Positions 10,448 through 19,396 of a DNA stretch of 64,000 bases are shown here, one piece after another. Source of the stretch: Lipingzhangella_A rawalii (GTDB lineage: Bacteria > Actinomycetota > Actinomycetes > Streptosporangiales > Streptosporangiaceae). The notes beneath the pieces were generated by a model, which worked only from the letters and a program-made list of their open reading frames with translations, was not told where the DNA came from and searched no databases. The position numbers and the translations under genes are program-made. Numbering within the stretch: position 1 is the stretch's first letter; each line of letters begins with the position of its first letter. Location of the stretch: positions 118,596-182,595 of the forward strand of contig NZ_JAVLVT010000009.1 of NCBI RefSeq assembly GCF_031628175.1, in the 5' to 3' direction.

Positions 10448-11200
10448 CTGATCACCGTCGACTTCGACCGTTTTCCCGTCGGACCCGGAAACCATCTGCT
10501 GGACCTTGGCTGTGGCGGCGGCCGGCACGCCTTCGAAGCGCTGCGCAGGGGCGCCAACGTGGTCGCGTTCGACCACGACGCCACCGAGCTGGCCACCGTG
10601 GACAGTATGTTCGCCGCGATGCGTGCCGAGGGGGAGGTGAGCGACACCACCGAAGCCCGCACCGTCTCTGGGGACGCGTTGGACATGCCCTTCCCGGACG
10701 GCTCGTTCGACCGTGTGATCGTATCCGAGGTCTTCGAGCACATCCCACACGACACGGCCGCCATCGCGGAGCTGTACCGGGTGCTCCGCCCTGGGGGTGT
10801 CGCCGCCGTGACCGTTCCCAGCTGGCTTCCGGAACGGTTGTGCTGGGCACTGTCCGAGGACTACCACACCAGCCCCGGCGGGCACGTGCGCATCTACACC
10901 CGTGCCGAGCTCGAGGCGAAGCTCAAGGCTCAGGGCTTCCGCATCGGCCCACACCACCACGCGCACGCGCTCCATACTCCGTACTGGTGGATCAAGTGTG
11001 CGGTGGGGCCGGACAACGAGGAGCATCCCCTGGCCCGCGGCTATCACCAACTCCTCGTGTGGGACATCCTCTCGGCTCCCCGCCTCACCCGCGTGACCGA
11101 ACGCTTGCTGAACCCACTCGTTGGGAAGAGCCTGGTGGTCTACGTTCGTAAACCTCCCACAGCCACCGGAGGCACGGAAGGCCGCCATGGCGACGCATAG
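10448..11200 (+). CDS. Class I SAM-dependent methyltransferase, probable CTG start
   Basis: A 250-residue Rossmann methyltransferase. Motif I is LLDLGCGGGRHAFEALRRG (SAM-binding), an acidic residue follows at VAFDHD, then VIVSEVFEHIPHD (motif IV). No ATG, GTG or TTG starts the frame near its conserved beginning. GAAGGAG at 10435-10441 is followed 6 bases later by CTG (10448), giving L-I-T-V-D-F-D-R, which looks like the natural start. It sits 49 bases behind the GT4 gene, and its 3' end overlaps the next gene by 14 bases. Substrate unknown. Context suggests it methylates the glycosylated product or its lipid part. Confidence 0.82.
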   Translation: MITVDFDRFPVGPGNHLLDLGCGGGRHAFEALRRGANVVAFDHDATELATVDSMFAAMRAEGEVSDTTEARTVSGDALDMPFPDGSFDRVIVSEVFEHIPHDTAAIAELYRVLRPGGVAAVTVPSWLPERLCWALSEDYHTSPGGHVRIYTRAELEAKLKAQGFRIGPHHHAHALHTPYWWIKCAVGPDNEEHPLARGYHQLLVWDILSAPRLTRVTERLLNPLVGKSLVVYVRKPPTATGGTEGRHGDA

Positions 11201-12260
11201 GCTTCCCGAGCTGGACGGGGTCCTCTCCCCCGAGGACATCGCACAGACCGCCGAGTACCTGGCCGATATGCAGGAGGCGTCGGGAGCCATTCCCTGGTTT
11301 CGTGGTGGCCACCTCGACGTGTGGGATCATGTGGAGTGTGCCATGGCCCTGGCCACAGCCGGGCACACCCAAGCCGCAATGCGGGCGTACGGCTGGCTGG
11401 CCGACATCCAGCTTCCCGACGGATCCTGGCCCGCGAAGCTGCGCCACGGGCACGCCGTCACCGGACTACGCGAGGCCAACCACGCCGCCTACATCGCAGT
11501 CGGCGTATGGCACCAGCTGGTACTGACCGAAGACGAGAACTGGGCACACCGCCTGTTTCCCACCGTGCAGGCGGCCCTCGACTTCGTCCTCGACCTCCGT
11601 ACCCCCCGGGGCGAGGTGCGGTGGGCCCGAGACGCCGACGGGACAGCCGGGGATCATGCCCTCCTCACCGCATGTTCCAGCATCCACCACGCACTGCGGT
11701 GCGGCGTGCACCTCGCCGACCGGCTGGGCGCGGCCCGCCCGGACTGGGAACTCGCAGCCGCCCAGCTCGGCCATCTGATCAGCGAGCACGAGGACATCTT
11801 CGCCGACCGCAGCCGATTCTCCATGGACTGGTACTACCCCATCCTCGGTGGTGCCGTCCGCCTCGGGGCACAGACCCGGATCGACGAACGCTGGGACCAG
11901 TTCGTCGTACCGGGACTCGGCATCCGTTGCGTCAGCGACCAGCCCTGGGTGACGGGCGCGGAAACCTGCGAACTGGTGATCGCGTTGGCCGCGCTGGGCC
12001 TGCGGGAACATGGAACACAGCTCCTCGCGGCCATGCAGCACCTCCGCGACCCTGCCGACGGGGCGTACTGGACCGGCTACCAGTTCGTCGAACGGCGCAA
12101 CTGGCCCGTGGAACGCAGCAGCTGGACCGCGGCCTCGGTGATCCTGGCTGCGGACGCCCTGACCCAGACCACCCCGGGCGCCCGGGTCTTCACCGACGTC
12201 GCGGCCGAGCCCGGCGCGGTTGATCCGGACCGGTGCGGCTGCGGCGTCCTGGTGCGCTAG
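11187..12260 (+). CDS. Prenyltransferase/squalene-cyclase-like alpha-toroid protein
   Basis: A 357-residue soluble, mostly helical protein of the terpenoid-cyclase / protein-prenyltransferase toroid superfamily. A QW-like repeat WLADIQLPDGSW (about residues 69-80) and a second weaker repeat around GYQFVERRNWP support this. The DxDD acid motif of squalene-hopene cyclases is not present, and no zinc ligand set of protein prenyltransferases is evident, so catalysis is unproven. ATG 11187 follows CGGAAGG and overlaps the methyltransferase stop by 14 bases, implying coupled translation. The tail carries CGCGVLVR. With the GT4 and methyltransferase it forms a three-gene unit that I recall as recurrent in actinobacteria, without known product. 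Confidence 0.75.
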   Translation: MATHRLPELDGVLSPEDIAQTAEYLADMQEASGAIPWFRGGHLDVWDHVECAMALATAGHTQAAMRAYGWLADIQLPDGSWPAKLRHGHAVTGLREANHAAYIAVGVWHQLVLTEDENWAHRLFPTVQAALDFVLDLRTPRGEVRWARDADGTAGDHALLTACSSIHHALRCGVHLADRLGAARPDWELAAAQLGHLISEHEDIFADRSRFSMDWYYPILGGAVRLGAQTRIDERWDQFVVPGLGIRCVSDQPWVTGAETCELVIALAALGLREHGTQLLAAMQHLRDPADGAYWTGYQFVERRNWPVERSSWTAASVILAADALTQTTPGARVFTDVAAEPGAVDPDRCGCGVLVR

Positions 12261-12957
12261 GCAGCGTTGGGGACAGCTTTCGGATCAGGCAGCGGTTCTC
12301 GCGAGCGGGGCCAGCGCCTGCCCAGGGCGAGAGCACCATCCTGGTGTGGCGGTCTGAACTCAGCGCCACAGCGCGCAGTGCCGCGTGTGGCCGGCCTGCT
12401 GATTGGGTGATGTAACGCGTAGGACTCATGTCTTCACACTGTGGCCAGCCTGCTGGGGACCGGGTGGTCGTTGGTGTCGCGCGGGAGATGTCGGCTGACA
12501 CGGCCCGCACGGTTCACCAAGCACCGGAACCACGATCGCCCGTTAGCCGTGTGTGAAGGGTCTCCTGGCTGCTCCGGAGCACGCCCACCCCATGCCCACG
12601 CACCGCCGCGCGGGAGAACACACCGCCCCCACCATCCTCCGGTGGCCGTCGTGCGGGGGAGCGCCCCGGAACCAGCACACCACCGGTGACCACCACGGCG
12701 CGACGCCGCCGGCGGCCGACACGGCGCGTACGGGGAGCCCACCACCAGCACCCCGCTCCCAATCAAGCCACGTCGCGTCGTGAACCGGTACGCCCCGCCG
12801 GGGGCTGGGCGGCATCGTCATCGCCGAGAGCGTGCCCGGCCCGTGCCCGTGGGTGAGTCGTGGTCTGGCCGCCGCAGCACCGGCTCCGGGCCGCGTCGTT
12901 CCACCGCGCCCCGGAGCCCGGCTGGAACCACCACGTGGCCCCGCCGGGGCGCTGGCC
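12261..12957. other. 697-base convergent intergenic region with repeats
   Basis: No gene is convincing here. Open frames in several directions overlap one another and show no domains. The region contains one copy of a dispersed palindromic element (12645-12736) and a 16-base near-perfect direct repeat (TGTGGCC-R-GCCTGCTG at 12386-12401 and 12440-12455). It separates the toroid gene from the 3' end of the penicillin-binding protein gene. Confidence 0.5.
12645..12736 (+). repeat. Dispersed intergenic palindromic element, copy 1
   Basis: This block begins TGGCCGTCGTGCGGGGGAG and ends CGGCGGCCGACACGGCGC plus TACGGGG. It recurs in direct orientation at 52111-52201 and, with a shortened centre, inverted at 51885-51938. 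The copies share GGCCGTYGTGCGGGG-AGCGCCCC, CACCACGGCGCGACGCCGCC and GCGGCC...ACGGCGC. Internal complementarity (GGCG/CGCC runs) would fold as a hairpin. All copies are outside genes, as in REP-like elements. Confidence 0.65.
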
Positions 12958-15900
12958 TCACTCCGTGTCCTGGCCCTCATCACCACCGTTACCGGGTTCC
13001 TCCGGAGGCTCCGGTTCCGGGCCACCCGGGTCCTCCGGGTCACCCGGATCCTCCGGAACCCCGGGTTCCTCGGGCTCCGGCTCCTCCGGGGGTTCCTCGG
13101 GCTCCTCGGTCTGCTCGGATCCGTCCTGTTCCGGCTCCTCGGTGTCCTGGGGCTCACGGGTCGGCTCGGGTGTGCCACCCCAGTCCTGCACGTTGCCGCC
13201 CATATCCGGGGAGGGGAACTGCTGGACCTCCTCACCCTCCAGCGCACGACTCATGAAGGTCTGCCAGATCATTGCCGGCAGGGTGCCCCCGGACAGGGAG
13301 CCGTAGCCGGGCATACTGAAGGACTGGTTGTCGCCGTTGTACACACCGACGGCGGTGGACAGCTGCGGGGTGTAGCCCACGAACCACGCCGCGACGCTTC
13401 CGTCCGTGGTCCCGGTCTTTCCTGCGGCGGGGCGACCAATACCGGCCCGGGTCCCCGTTCCGTTCGTGATCACCCGCTCCATGGCGTGGGTGACGTCCGC
13501 GGCCGTTTCCGGGGACATCGCCTGGTTCCGGTCCACCTCGGGGCGTTCGTTCTCGCCCTCACGATTCTCGATCTCCCGGATGACGTGCGGCTCCACGTGT
13601 TCGCCCGCGTTCGCGAAGGTCGCGTACCCCGACGCCTGGTGCACGGGGCTCACATCGGAGACCCCGAGGGGCAGTGTCGCGGCGTGCGCCTGCTCGTCCG
13701 TGATCATGTTCTCCGGGATCCCGGCGTCGTGGGCCAGATCCACGACATTCTCCAGCCCGATCTGCTGGCCCAGCCGAACGAAGCCCGTGTTCGAGGAGTT
13801 CTGGGTGGCCTGGATCAGCGTCTGTCGCGGATTGTCCCCTGTCGCGTTGCTGATCGTGGCCCCGTGGATACTCATCGGCCCACTGCCGTCCACCACGGTG
13901 TTGAGGCTCAGCCCGCTCTCCAGGGCAGCGGCGAGAACGTAGGGCTTGAACGCCGAACCGGCCTGGGCGGATCCCCGGAACGCACTGTCGTAGGCGTTCT
14001 CGAGATAGTCCTCCCCACCGTAGAAGGCCCGAACCTCGCCCGTTTCCGGATGGATGGACGCAATCCCGATCTCGACGCCGTCGGGGACCGTGTCCAGATC
14101 CACGTGGGCCTCCACCGCCTCCTCGGCGATGTTCATCAGGTTCTCGTCGAAGGTCGTGTACACGCTGTAGGCACCACGCTGGATGTCATCCTCGGTGTAT
14201 CCGAGCTGTTCCAGCTCCGACATGGCCTGCTGGACCATGTATCCCTGGTACCCCTCCAGGCTCCGGTCGTCGTGGGACCGTTCGGGTTCCGGCTGGGCGA
14301 ACTCCATCTCGTCCGCTTCGGCCTCGGTGATCGAGCCCATGTCCACCAGCCCGTTGACCACGTAGTTCCAACGGTCCTCCATCCAGGTGGCCGTCTCCAC
14401 GTCAGCCGAACCAAACGGGGACGGATTCTGGATGGCTGCCGCGAGGAACGCGGCCTCGTCGGGACTCAGATCCTGAACATCCTTGTGGTAGTAGGCCTGC
14501 GCAGCCGCCTGGATCCCATAGGCACCTCGACCGAAGTACACGGTGTTGAGGTACTGCTCGAAGACCCACTCCTTGTTGTCGTCGTAGCCCTCGGGTGCTT
14601 CCTGACGATCCACCTTCAACGCGATGATGATCTCGCGGAACTTCCGGTTGATGGTCTGTTCCTGACTCAGACCCTCGTAGTAGTTGCGAACCAGCTGCTG
14701 CGTCACCGTGGACCCACCCTGGACCTGCTGCCCAGTCACGGTATTCCAGATGCCGCGGACGGTACCCGAGATGGACACCCCTGGTTCGTCCCAGAAATCC
14801 CGGTCCTCGGCGGAGAGGACCGCATTTTGTACCTCTTCGGGTACGTCGTCCAGCTCCACCGGGTCGCGGTCCACCCCACGCTCGGCGAGCACGGTCTCCC
14901 CGTCGGCGTAGTAGAACGTGGACTTCTGGTCCGTGGCGTAGGCCTGCGTGTCGTCCGGAATGTCGATGATGGCGAAGGCGACGCCGAAGGCCCCTCCCGC
15001 GAGCAGCACGAGGACACCGGCGCCGATCAGGACGCCCCGGGTGATCCGAACCCAGAGGGGACGCTTCCCGGACGCCTGGTCCGCGCTGGTGTTCCCGCCC
15101 TCGTGCTCCGTGTCGGTGGAACCGTCCCCACCACCGGCGAATGCCGCCTGCTGGGCGGGGGACGCCGCATCGGCCTGCGGTGGCTGCCCGGAGGCCGCAT
15201 CGGACATGGGTGCCGGTCCCGGGGGGCCAGGAGGGCCGGGGGGCTGCGCCGGGGGTGCGGCAGCCGCCCCCGCGGTGCCGTGATCCGTGGGCGGAGCCGT
15301 ACCCGCGTCGTCGTCGCCGCCCGGTGTCGCGGGCATGCCAACGCTTGCGGTCTCGGCAGTGTCGGAAGTATCGGCAGGATCCGGGACATGGGCCGCCGGG
15401 GTCGAGTCCGCTTGCGGTTCCGGGACGGCCCCTGGCGGCGCTACGGCGGTGGTCTCCCCCGTTGGGGGCTCTTCCTCGCCGGGGGACGGCAGGGGACCCG
15501 TTGCGCTTCCGGTGATCGGAGCATCACCCGGGTACGGCTCCGCGGCTATATCCGCTGCCTCCGAACCACCGGACGCAGCGGCGCCGTCTGTGTCCGCTGC
15601 CGGGGGATCCGCCGGTGTCGACGCGCCTGATGCCTCGGAGGGGGATGTCGCGGCAGCGGAGTCGGTGGTGGCGGTCCCGTCAGTCACGGCGTGGAACGGT
15701 CGCGTGTCCGGCTTCGGGTCGAACCAACCACGGGTGGGGGCCTCGCTGCCGCCCGTTCCGGTCGCGAGCCCGGTCAGGCCGGACGTAACCCCCGAGTCTG
15801 CCTCGGGAACGGTCCCGGACGTGGCCTCCGGGGCAGGGTCGGTGTCCCCGGCGCGGCCACGGACACCATCAGTCTCGGTAGCGCTCCTGCTCTCGTCACC

Positions 15901-16449
15901 GGTGTCCACGCGGGATTCTCGGGGCGCCGCTGCGTCGGCGCCCTCCGCCGCGGCACCATTGCTCGTACCGTCGGCGCTGTCGGCGCTGTCGGCGCTGTCG
16001 GCGCTCTGGGAACCGTCCGCCCCCGATGGGTCGCCGTCGCCCGAGGGTGCATCCCCACGGACTGCCTGACCGGTGATATCCACCCCGTACTGCTCGTTCA
16101 GCCGTCGGGCGACCCGGTCGCGAAACGAGAGTCCGGTGTCCGTGAAGGCACTGTCGGCAAGAAACGGCGAGGCCGGAGAGGCCGACGTCACATCGTTGTC
16201 CGCGGGAGCGTCGCCGTCGCCGTCGCTGCCGCCCGCGCGGGACACGCTGTGCGCGTCCCCAGCACTGTCGGAGCTGCCGGCGCTGGCAGTACTGTCGGCA
16301 TGATCGCTGCTTGCGGCACTTACCGTGCTTGCGACGCTGTCGCCACCGGTGGCATCGGACGTGCTCGCAGTACTGCCAGCACTGGCCGCCCCACGGTCCG
16401 GCGCCCCACTGTCGGGCGACACATCCGATTCCGCGACGGTCGGCTCCAT
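12958..16449 (-). CDS. Class A penicillin-binding protein (transglycosylase/transpeptidase)
   Basis: A 1163-residue bifunctional peptidoglycan synthase, much longer than the usual 650-850. Residues 1-450 are a disordered, Asp/Ser/Ala/Thr/Pro-rich cytoplasmic head. A membrane anchor lies near 470-495 (RITRGVLIGAGVLVLLAGG). The GT51 domain (about 515-690) shows the catalytic Glu in LSAEDRDFW (near 548), GGSTVTQQLVRNYY and YFGRGAYGIQAAA. The transpeptidase domain has the nucleophile in AGSAFKPY (near 831), SSNTGFV and AAGKTGTTDG (near 1008). The last 80 residues are Pro/Glu repeats. ATG 16449 has GAGG 5 bases upstream. The frame stays open further upstream but offers no ATG/GTG. It probably elongates or repairs the wall. 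It lies between two methyltransferase genes. Confidence 0.95.
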   Translation of the reverse strand: MEPTVAESDVSPDSGAPDRGAASAGSTASTSDATGGDSVASTVSAASSDHADSTASAGSSDSAGDAHSVSRAGGSDGDGDAPADNDVTSASPASPFLADSAFTDTGLSFRDRVARRLNEQYGVDITGQAVRGDAPSGDGDPSGADGSQSADSADSADSADGTSNGAAAEGADAAAPRESRVDTGDESRSATETDGVRGRAGDTDPAPEATSGTVPEADSGVTSGLTGLATGTGGSEAPTRGWFDPKPDTRPFHAVTDGTATTDSAAATSPSEASGASTPADPPAADTDGAAASGGSEAADIAAEPYPGDAPITGSATGPLPSPGEEEPPTGETTAVAPPGAVPEPQADSTPAAHVPDPADTSDTAETASVGMPATPGGDDDAGTAPPTDHGTAGAAAAPPAQPPGPPGPPGPAPMSDAASGQPPQADAASPAQQAAFAGGGDGSTDTEHEGGNTSADQASGKRPLWVRITRGVLIGAGVLVLLAGGAFGVAFAIIDIPDDTQAYATDQKSTFYYADGETVLAERGVDRDPVELDDVPEEVQNAVLSAEDRDFWDEPGVSISGTVRGIWNTVTGQQVQGGSTVTQQLVRNYYEGLSQEQTINRKFREIIIALKVDRQEAPEGYDDNKEWVFEQYLNTVYFGRGAYGIQAAAQAYYHKDVQDLSPDEAAFLAAAIQNPSPFGSADVETATWMEDRWNYVVNGLVDMGSITEAEADEMEFAQPEPERSHDDRSLEGYQGYMVQQAMSELEQLGYTEDDIQRGAYSVYTTFDENLMNIAEEAVEAHVDLDTVPDGVEIGIASIHPETGEVRAFYGGEDYLENAYDSAFRGSAQAGSAFKPYVLAAALESGLSLNTVVDGSGPMSIHGATISNATGDNPRQTLIQATQNSSNTGFVRLGQQIGLENVVDLAHDAGIPENMITDEQAHAATLPLGVSDVSPVHQASGYATFANAGEHVEPHVIREIENREGENERPEVDRNQAMSPETAADVTHAMERVITNGTGTRAGIGRPAAGKTGTTDGSVAAWFVGYTPQLSTAVGVYNGDNQSFSMPGYGSLSGGTLPAMIWQTFMSRALEGEEVQQFPSPDMGGNVQDWGGTPEPTREPQDTEEPEQDGSEQTEEPEEPPEEPEPEEPGVPEDPGDPEDPGGPEPEPPEEPGNGGDEGQDTE
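15970..16005. repeat. Four tandem copies of a 9-base unit inside the PBP gene
   Basis: GTCGGCGCT is repeated four times in a row without interruption. On the coding (minus) strand it encodes Ser-Ala-Asp repeats of the disordered head. The unit is a multiple of three, so slippage would change head length without breaking the frame. Confidence 0.85.
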
Positions 16450-16770
16450 GGCGTCCTCAGGGACGGAGACCCCGTCGGTGTCGTCGTCTCGGCGCGGCGT
16501 GGGCTCGTCGCCGTCGCCGCTTGTCCTCTCACTCAGTTCCGTCGCCCCCTGCTCATCGACCCGGAAACGTGGCCAGCTGACCCTGTGTATTGGACACGTA
16601 CGGGGGTCGATTTGGTTTCACTGCGATGGCTTCGGCTGTCAGCTCGTGTGGGGGATCCGCTGCACGCACTGTCCACAACGATACCGGCACGACGGGTGTT
16701 CTGCGGCTGCGGGACGTGAGTTCACGTGGCAGACGCGGATATCCGCCTGGCGCGGATCCGCGATCCTTCG
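16450..16770. other. Intergenic region upstream of the PBP gene
   Basis: These 321 bases lie between the SAM methyltransferase stop and the PBP start. The PBP frame continues open for about 40 codons (D/E/T/R-rich) but without an ATG or GTG. I see no promoter that I would defend and no other gene. Confidence 0.45.
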
Positions 16771-17439
16771 TCACGCGATGCGCCACAGCACCCGGAGTGA
16801 ACCGTGCACGTGGATCTCCCGGAACTTCCCGGACTCCAGAGCCCGACAGTAGACATGGTACGGCGGCCGGCCACCGTCGGCGGGGTTCGGAAACACGTCG
16901 TGGATCACCAGCACCCCCCCGGCCGCCACCCAGGGGCTCCAGGCGGCGTAGTCGCTCTGGGCCGCCTCCTCGGTATGCCCCCCGTCGATGAAGAGCATCC
17001 CAACCGGCCGTCCCCACATCGCGGCGGCGGTGGTGGAGGGACCGACCATGGCGAGCACATACTCTTCGAGACCGGCGGTGTGGATGGTCCTGCGAAACGC
17101 GCTCAGGGTGTCCAACAGCCCGACCTGTGGATCCACGAGTTCGGGGTCGTGGTACTCCCAGCCAGGTTGATGCTCCTCCGAGCCCCGATGATGGTCGACC
17201 GTGACCACCGTTCCGCCGACCTCACGGGCCGCGGCCGCGAGGTACACCGTCGACTTGCCGCAGTAGGTTCCGATTTCCACAACCGGCCCGAGGGCCAGGT
17301 ACTCCCGGGCAACCGCGTACAGCACCTGTCCTTCGTCCTCGGGCATGAACCCGGGGGCCTCCTCGGCAACACGCCGGACGGACTCCGCGGGTCGGGCCGC
17401 AAACCTCCCGGGCCCGACGCTCACAGCCCCCTCAGTCAC
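16771..17439 (-). CDS. SAM-dependent methyltransferase (Methyltransf_24 type)
   Basis: A 222-residue class I methyltransferase. Motif I is VVEIGTYCGKSTVYLAAAA. The acidic residue binding the SAM ribose is in VVTVDHHRGS, and GMLFIDGGHTEEAAQSDY is the motif typical of the Methyltransf_24/CmcI-like group. GTG at 17439 is preceded by GAGGAGGGA, a strong ribosome site. It is transcribed toward the PBP and lies 321 bases upstream of it, so the two may be cotranscribed. In related actinobacteria I recall this type of gene adjoining the GT4/methyltransferase/toroid cluster, so it may belong to that pathway. Substrate unknown. Confidence 0.8.
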   Translation of the reverse strand: MTEGAVSVGPGRFAARPAESVRRVAEEAPGFMPEDEGQVLYAVAREYLALGPVVEIGTYCGKSTVYLAAAAREVGGTVVTVDHHRGSEEHQPGWEYHDPELVDPQVGLLDTLSAFRRTIHTAGLEEYVLAMVGPSTTAAAMWGRPVGMLFIDGGHTEEAAQSDYAAWSPWVAAGGVLVIHDVFPNPADGGRPPYHVYCRALESGKFREIHVHGSLRVLWRIA

Positions 17440-17667
17440 ATTCCCTCCTCGCAGGCGTCAGCACGGCGCTGGGCGGGCTGACGGACATGGGCCACGGCCA
17501 CCGGGCCGTGGACACTGTGCCAGTAGCGCCAGGAGAGCCGACAATGTGGCAACCAACCACACGCGGCACGGGTACCACAGGTATCGTGGACAGACCTGGC
17601 GGCACCAATCTCTCATATGGACTGTGGCCAGCCGGGAGCGAGGCACCCGGGACAGAACGTCGGAGGC

Positions 17668-19392
17668 ATGGGCACAGCGGACCCGACCACAGGAGCCACC
17701 TCGCGAACCTGGTGGCAGCGACTCAACGCGGCCACAGCCGGACGGATCCACCACACCGAAGTGGAACCACTGGTCCGCGAACACCTGCGCTGGCACCCCA
17801 GAGCCGGAGTCGACACCCTACGTCGGGCCTACGCGGTCGCCCACCATCTCCATGACGGCCAACGCCGAAAGTCCGGCGAGCCCTACATCAGCCATCCGCT
17901 GGCGGTCGCACTCATCCTGGCGGAAACCGGTGTTGATACGGCGACCCTCGTCGCCGCGCTGCTGCACGACACGGTCGAGGACACGCCGTACACGGTGGGA
18001 CAGCTACGCGCCCAGTTCGGCGATGAGGTGGCGATCATGGTGGACGGGGTCACCAAACTGGACCGCTCTATGTACGGGGCGGACGCCGCCGGCGAGACCT
18101 TCCGCAAGATGGTGCTGGCGGCCTCGGCCGATCTACGGGTCCTCCTGATCAAGCTCGCGGACCGACTCCACAATCTACGGACCCTGGCGTTCCAGCCACC
18201 GCATAAGCAGCGCAAGATCGCAGCCGCGACGCGCGAGGCGCTGATCCCCTTCGCCGAACGGCTGGGTGTTTACGCCCTGAAGCGGGAACTGGAGGACCTG
18301 TGTTTCGCCTACCTCGAACCCGAGGCGTACGAGGCGACGGTGAACGCGATCGCCGAGGCCCGCTCCCGCGACCGCGCGGAACTTGACGGGGTGGTGCGTC
18401 GACTGCGTGACGTCCTGTCCGAGTTCCGCATCAAAAACGACGTGATCGTGCGGGACCGACACCCCTACTCGGTGCACACGACCCGCGGCGGCCACCTGGA
18501 GGGTCTGGACAGTTTCGGGGTGTCCCGCATTATCGTGACGGTTCCCCGGGACAGCCGCGACTGCTACATCGCCCTCGGAGCGGTACACAGCGCGTGGAAA
18601 CCCCTACCGGCGCGTCTCAAGGACTTCATCGCTGTCCCCAAGTACAACCTCTACCGGGCGCTGCACACCACCGTTGTCAACAACAGCGGTCGGGTTTTCG
18701 AGGTGATCGTGTGCACCGCCGAGGAATATCGGGTCTCCGAGTACGGGCTCATCGCACACGTTGCCGACGCCACTTCCGACGACGGTCGACGCGCGGTGAC
18801 GCGCCGCGCCGATCTGGAGTGGCTGCAACGGCTGTTGTCCTGGCAGGGGCAGGTCAGCGCGGACGAGCTGCTCCAGGGGGTACGCACGGACCTCGTTCCG
18901 GACAGCATGGTGACCTTCACCCGCGAAGGTGACCTGGTCACCCTCCCGCGAGGCGCGACGGCGCTGGACTTCGCCTACGCCCTCAGCCCAGAGCTCGGCG
19001 ACCGCTATATGGGGGCCCAGGTCGACGGTCGCCTTGTCCCGGCCGCGACCCGCCTGCGGGACGGCCAGACCGTGGAGATCCTCACCAGCGAGGACTCGAG
19101 CGCTTCGGCTTCCTGGCTCACGGTCGTCAAGACGGGGCCGGCCCGCAGTGGAATCACCCAGCGGCTGGCCGAACAGCAGGCCGAACGCGACGCCAGCCAG
19201 GGCCGCGCCGAGATCCGGGAGCGCCTACGCACGGCCGGCTACAGCCTCCTGGAGCTGGAAGGAACCGGGGTGGCGACCTCCGTGGCGCGCCGTCTGGGAT
19301 ACGCAGACCTCGAGGGCTTGTACACGGCCGCGAACTCGGGGGACATCGACCCGGGAAACCTGGTCACCGAACTGGTGGGCAGCGTCCGCTGA
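17668..19392 (+). CDS. RelA/SpoT homologue: intact HD hydrolase, eroded synthetase
   Basis: About 574 residues, lacking the ACT domain of full-length Rel. The hydrolase domain is well preserved: HPLAVALILAETG, the HD pair at H100-D101 in LLHDTVEDT and KLADRLHNLRTL. The synthetase domain is diverged where the family is most conserved. The usual GYQSLHT reads LYRALHT, EIQIRT reads FEVIVCT and the EYGIAAHW block reads EYGLIAHV. A TGS domain follows (VTFTREGDLVTLPRGATALDFAYAL). It is therefore likely to degrade (p)ppGpp rather than make it. ATG 17668 directly follows GGAGGC, poor spacing. An ATG at 17617 without ribosome site is the alternative. It is convergent with the aminotransferase, 4 bases apart. 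Confidence 0.88.
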   Translation: MGTADPTTGATSRTWWQRLNAATAGRIHHTEVEPLVREHLRWHPRAGVDTLRRAYAVAHHLHDGQRRKSGEPYISHPLAVALILAETGVDTATLVAALLHDTVEDTPYTVGQLRAQFGDEVAIMVDGVTKLDRSMYGADAAGETFRKMVLAASADLRVLLIKLADRLHNLRTLAFQPPHKQRKIAAATREALIPFAERLGVYALKRELEDLCFAYLEPEAYEATVNAIAEARSRDRAELDGVVRRLRDVLSEFRIKNDVIVRDRHPYSVHTTRGGHLEGLDSFGVSRIIVTVPRDSRDCYIALGAVHSAWKPLPARLKDFIAVPKYNLYRALHTTVVNNSGRVFEVIVCTAEEYRVSEYGLIAHVADATSDDGRRAVTRRADLEWLQRLLSWQGQVSADELLQGVRTDLVPDSMVTFTREGDLVTLPRGATALDFAYALSPELGDRYMGAQVDGRLVPAATRLRDGQTVEILTSEDSSASASWLTVVKTGPARSGITQRLAEQQAERDASQGRAEIRERLRTAGYSLLELEGTGVATSVARRLGYADLEGLYTAANSGDIDPGNLVTELVGSVR

Positions 19393-19396
19393 GGCG

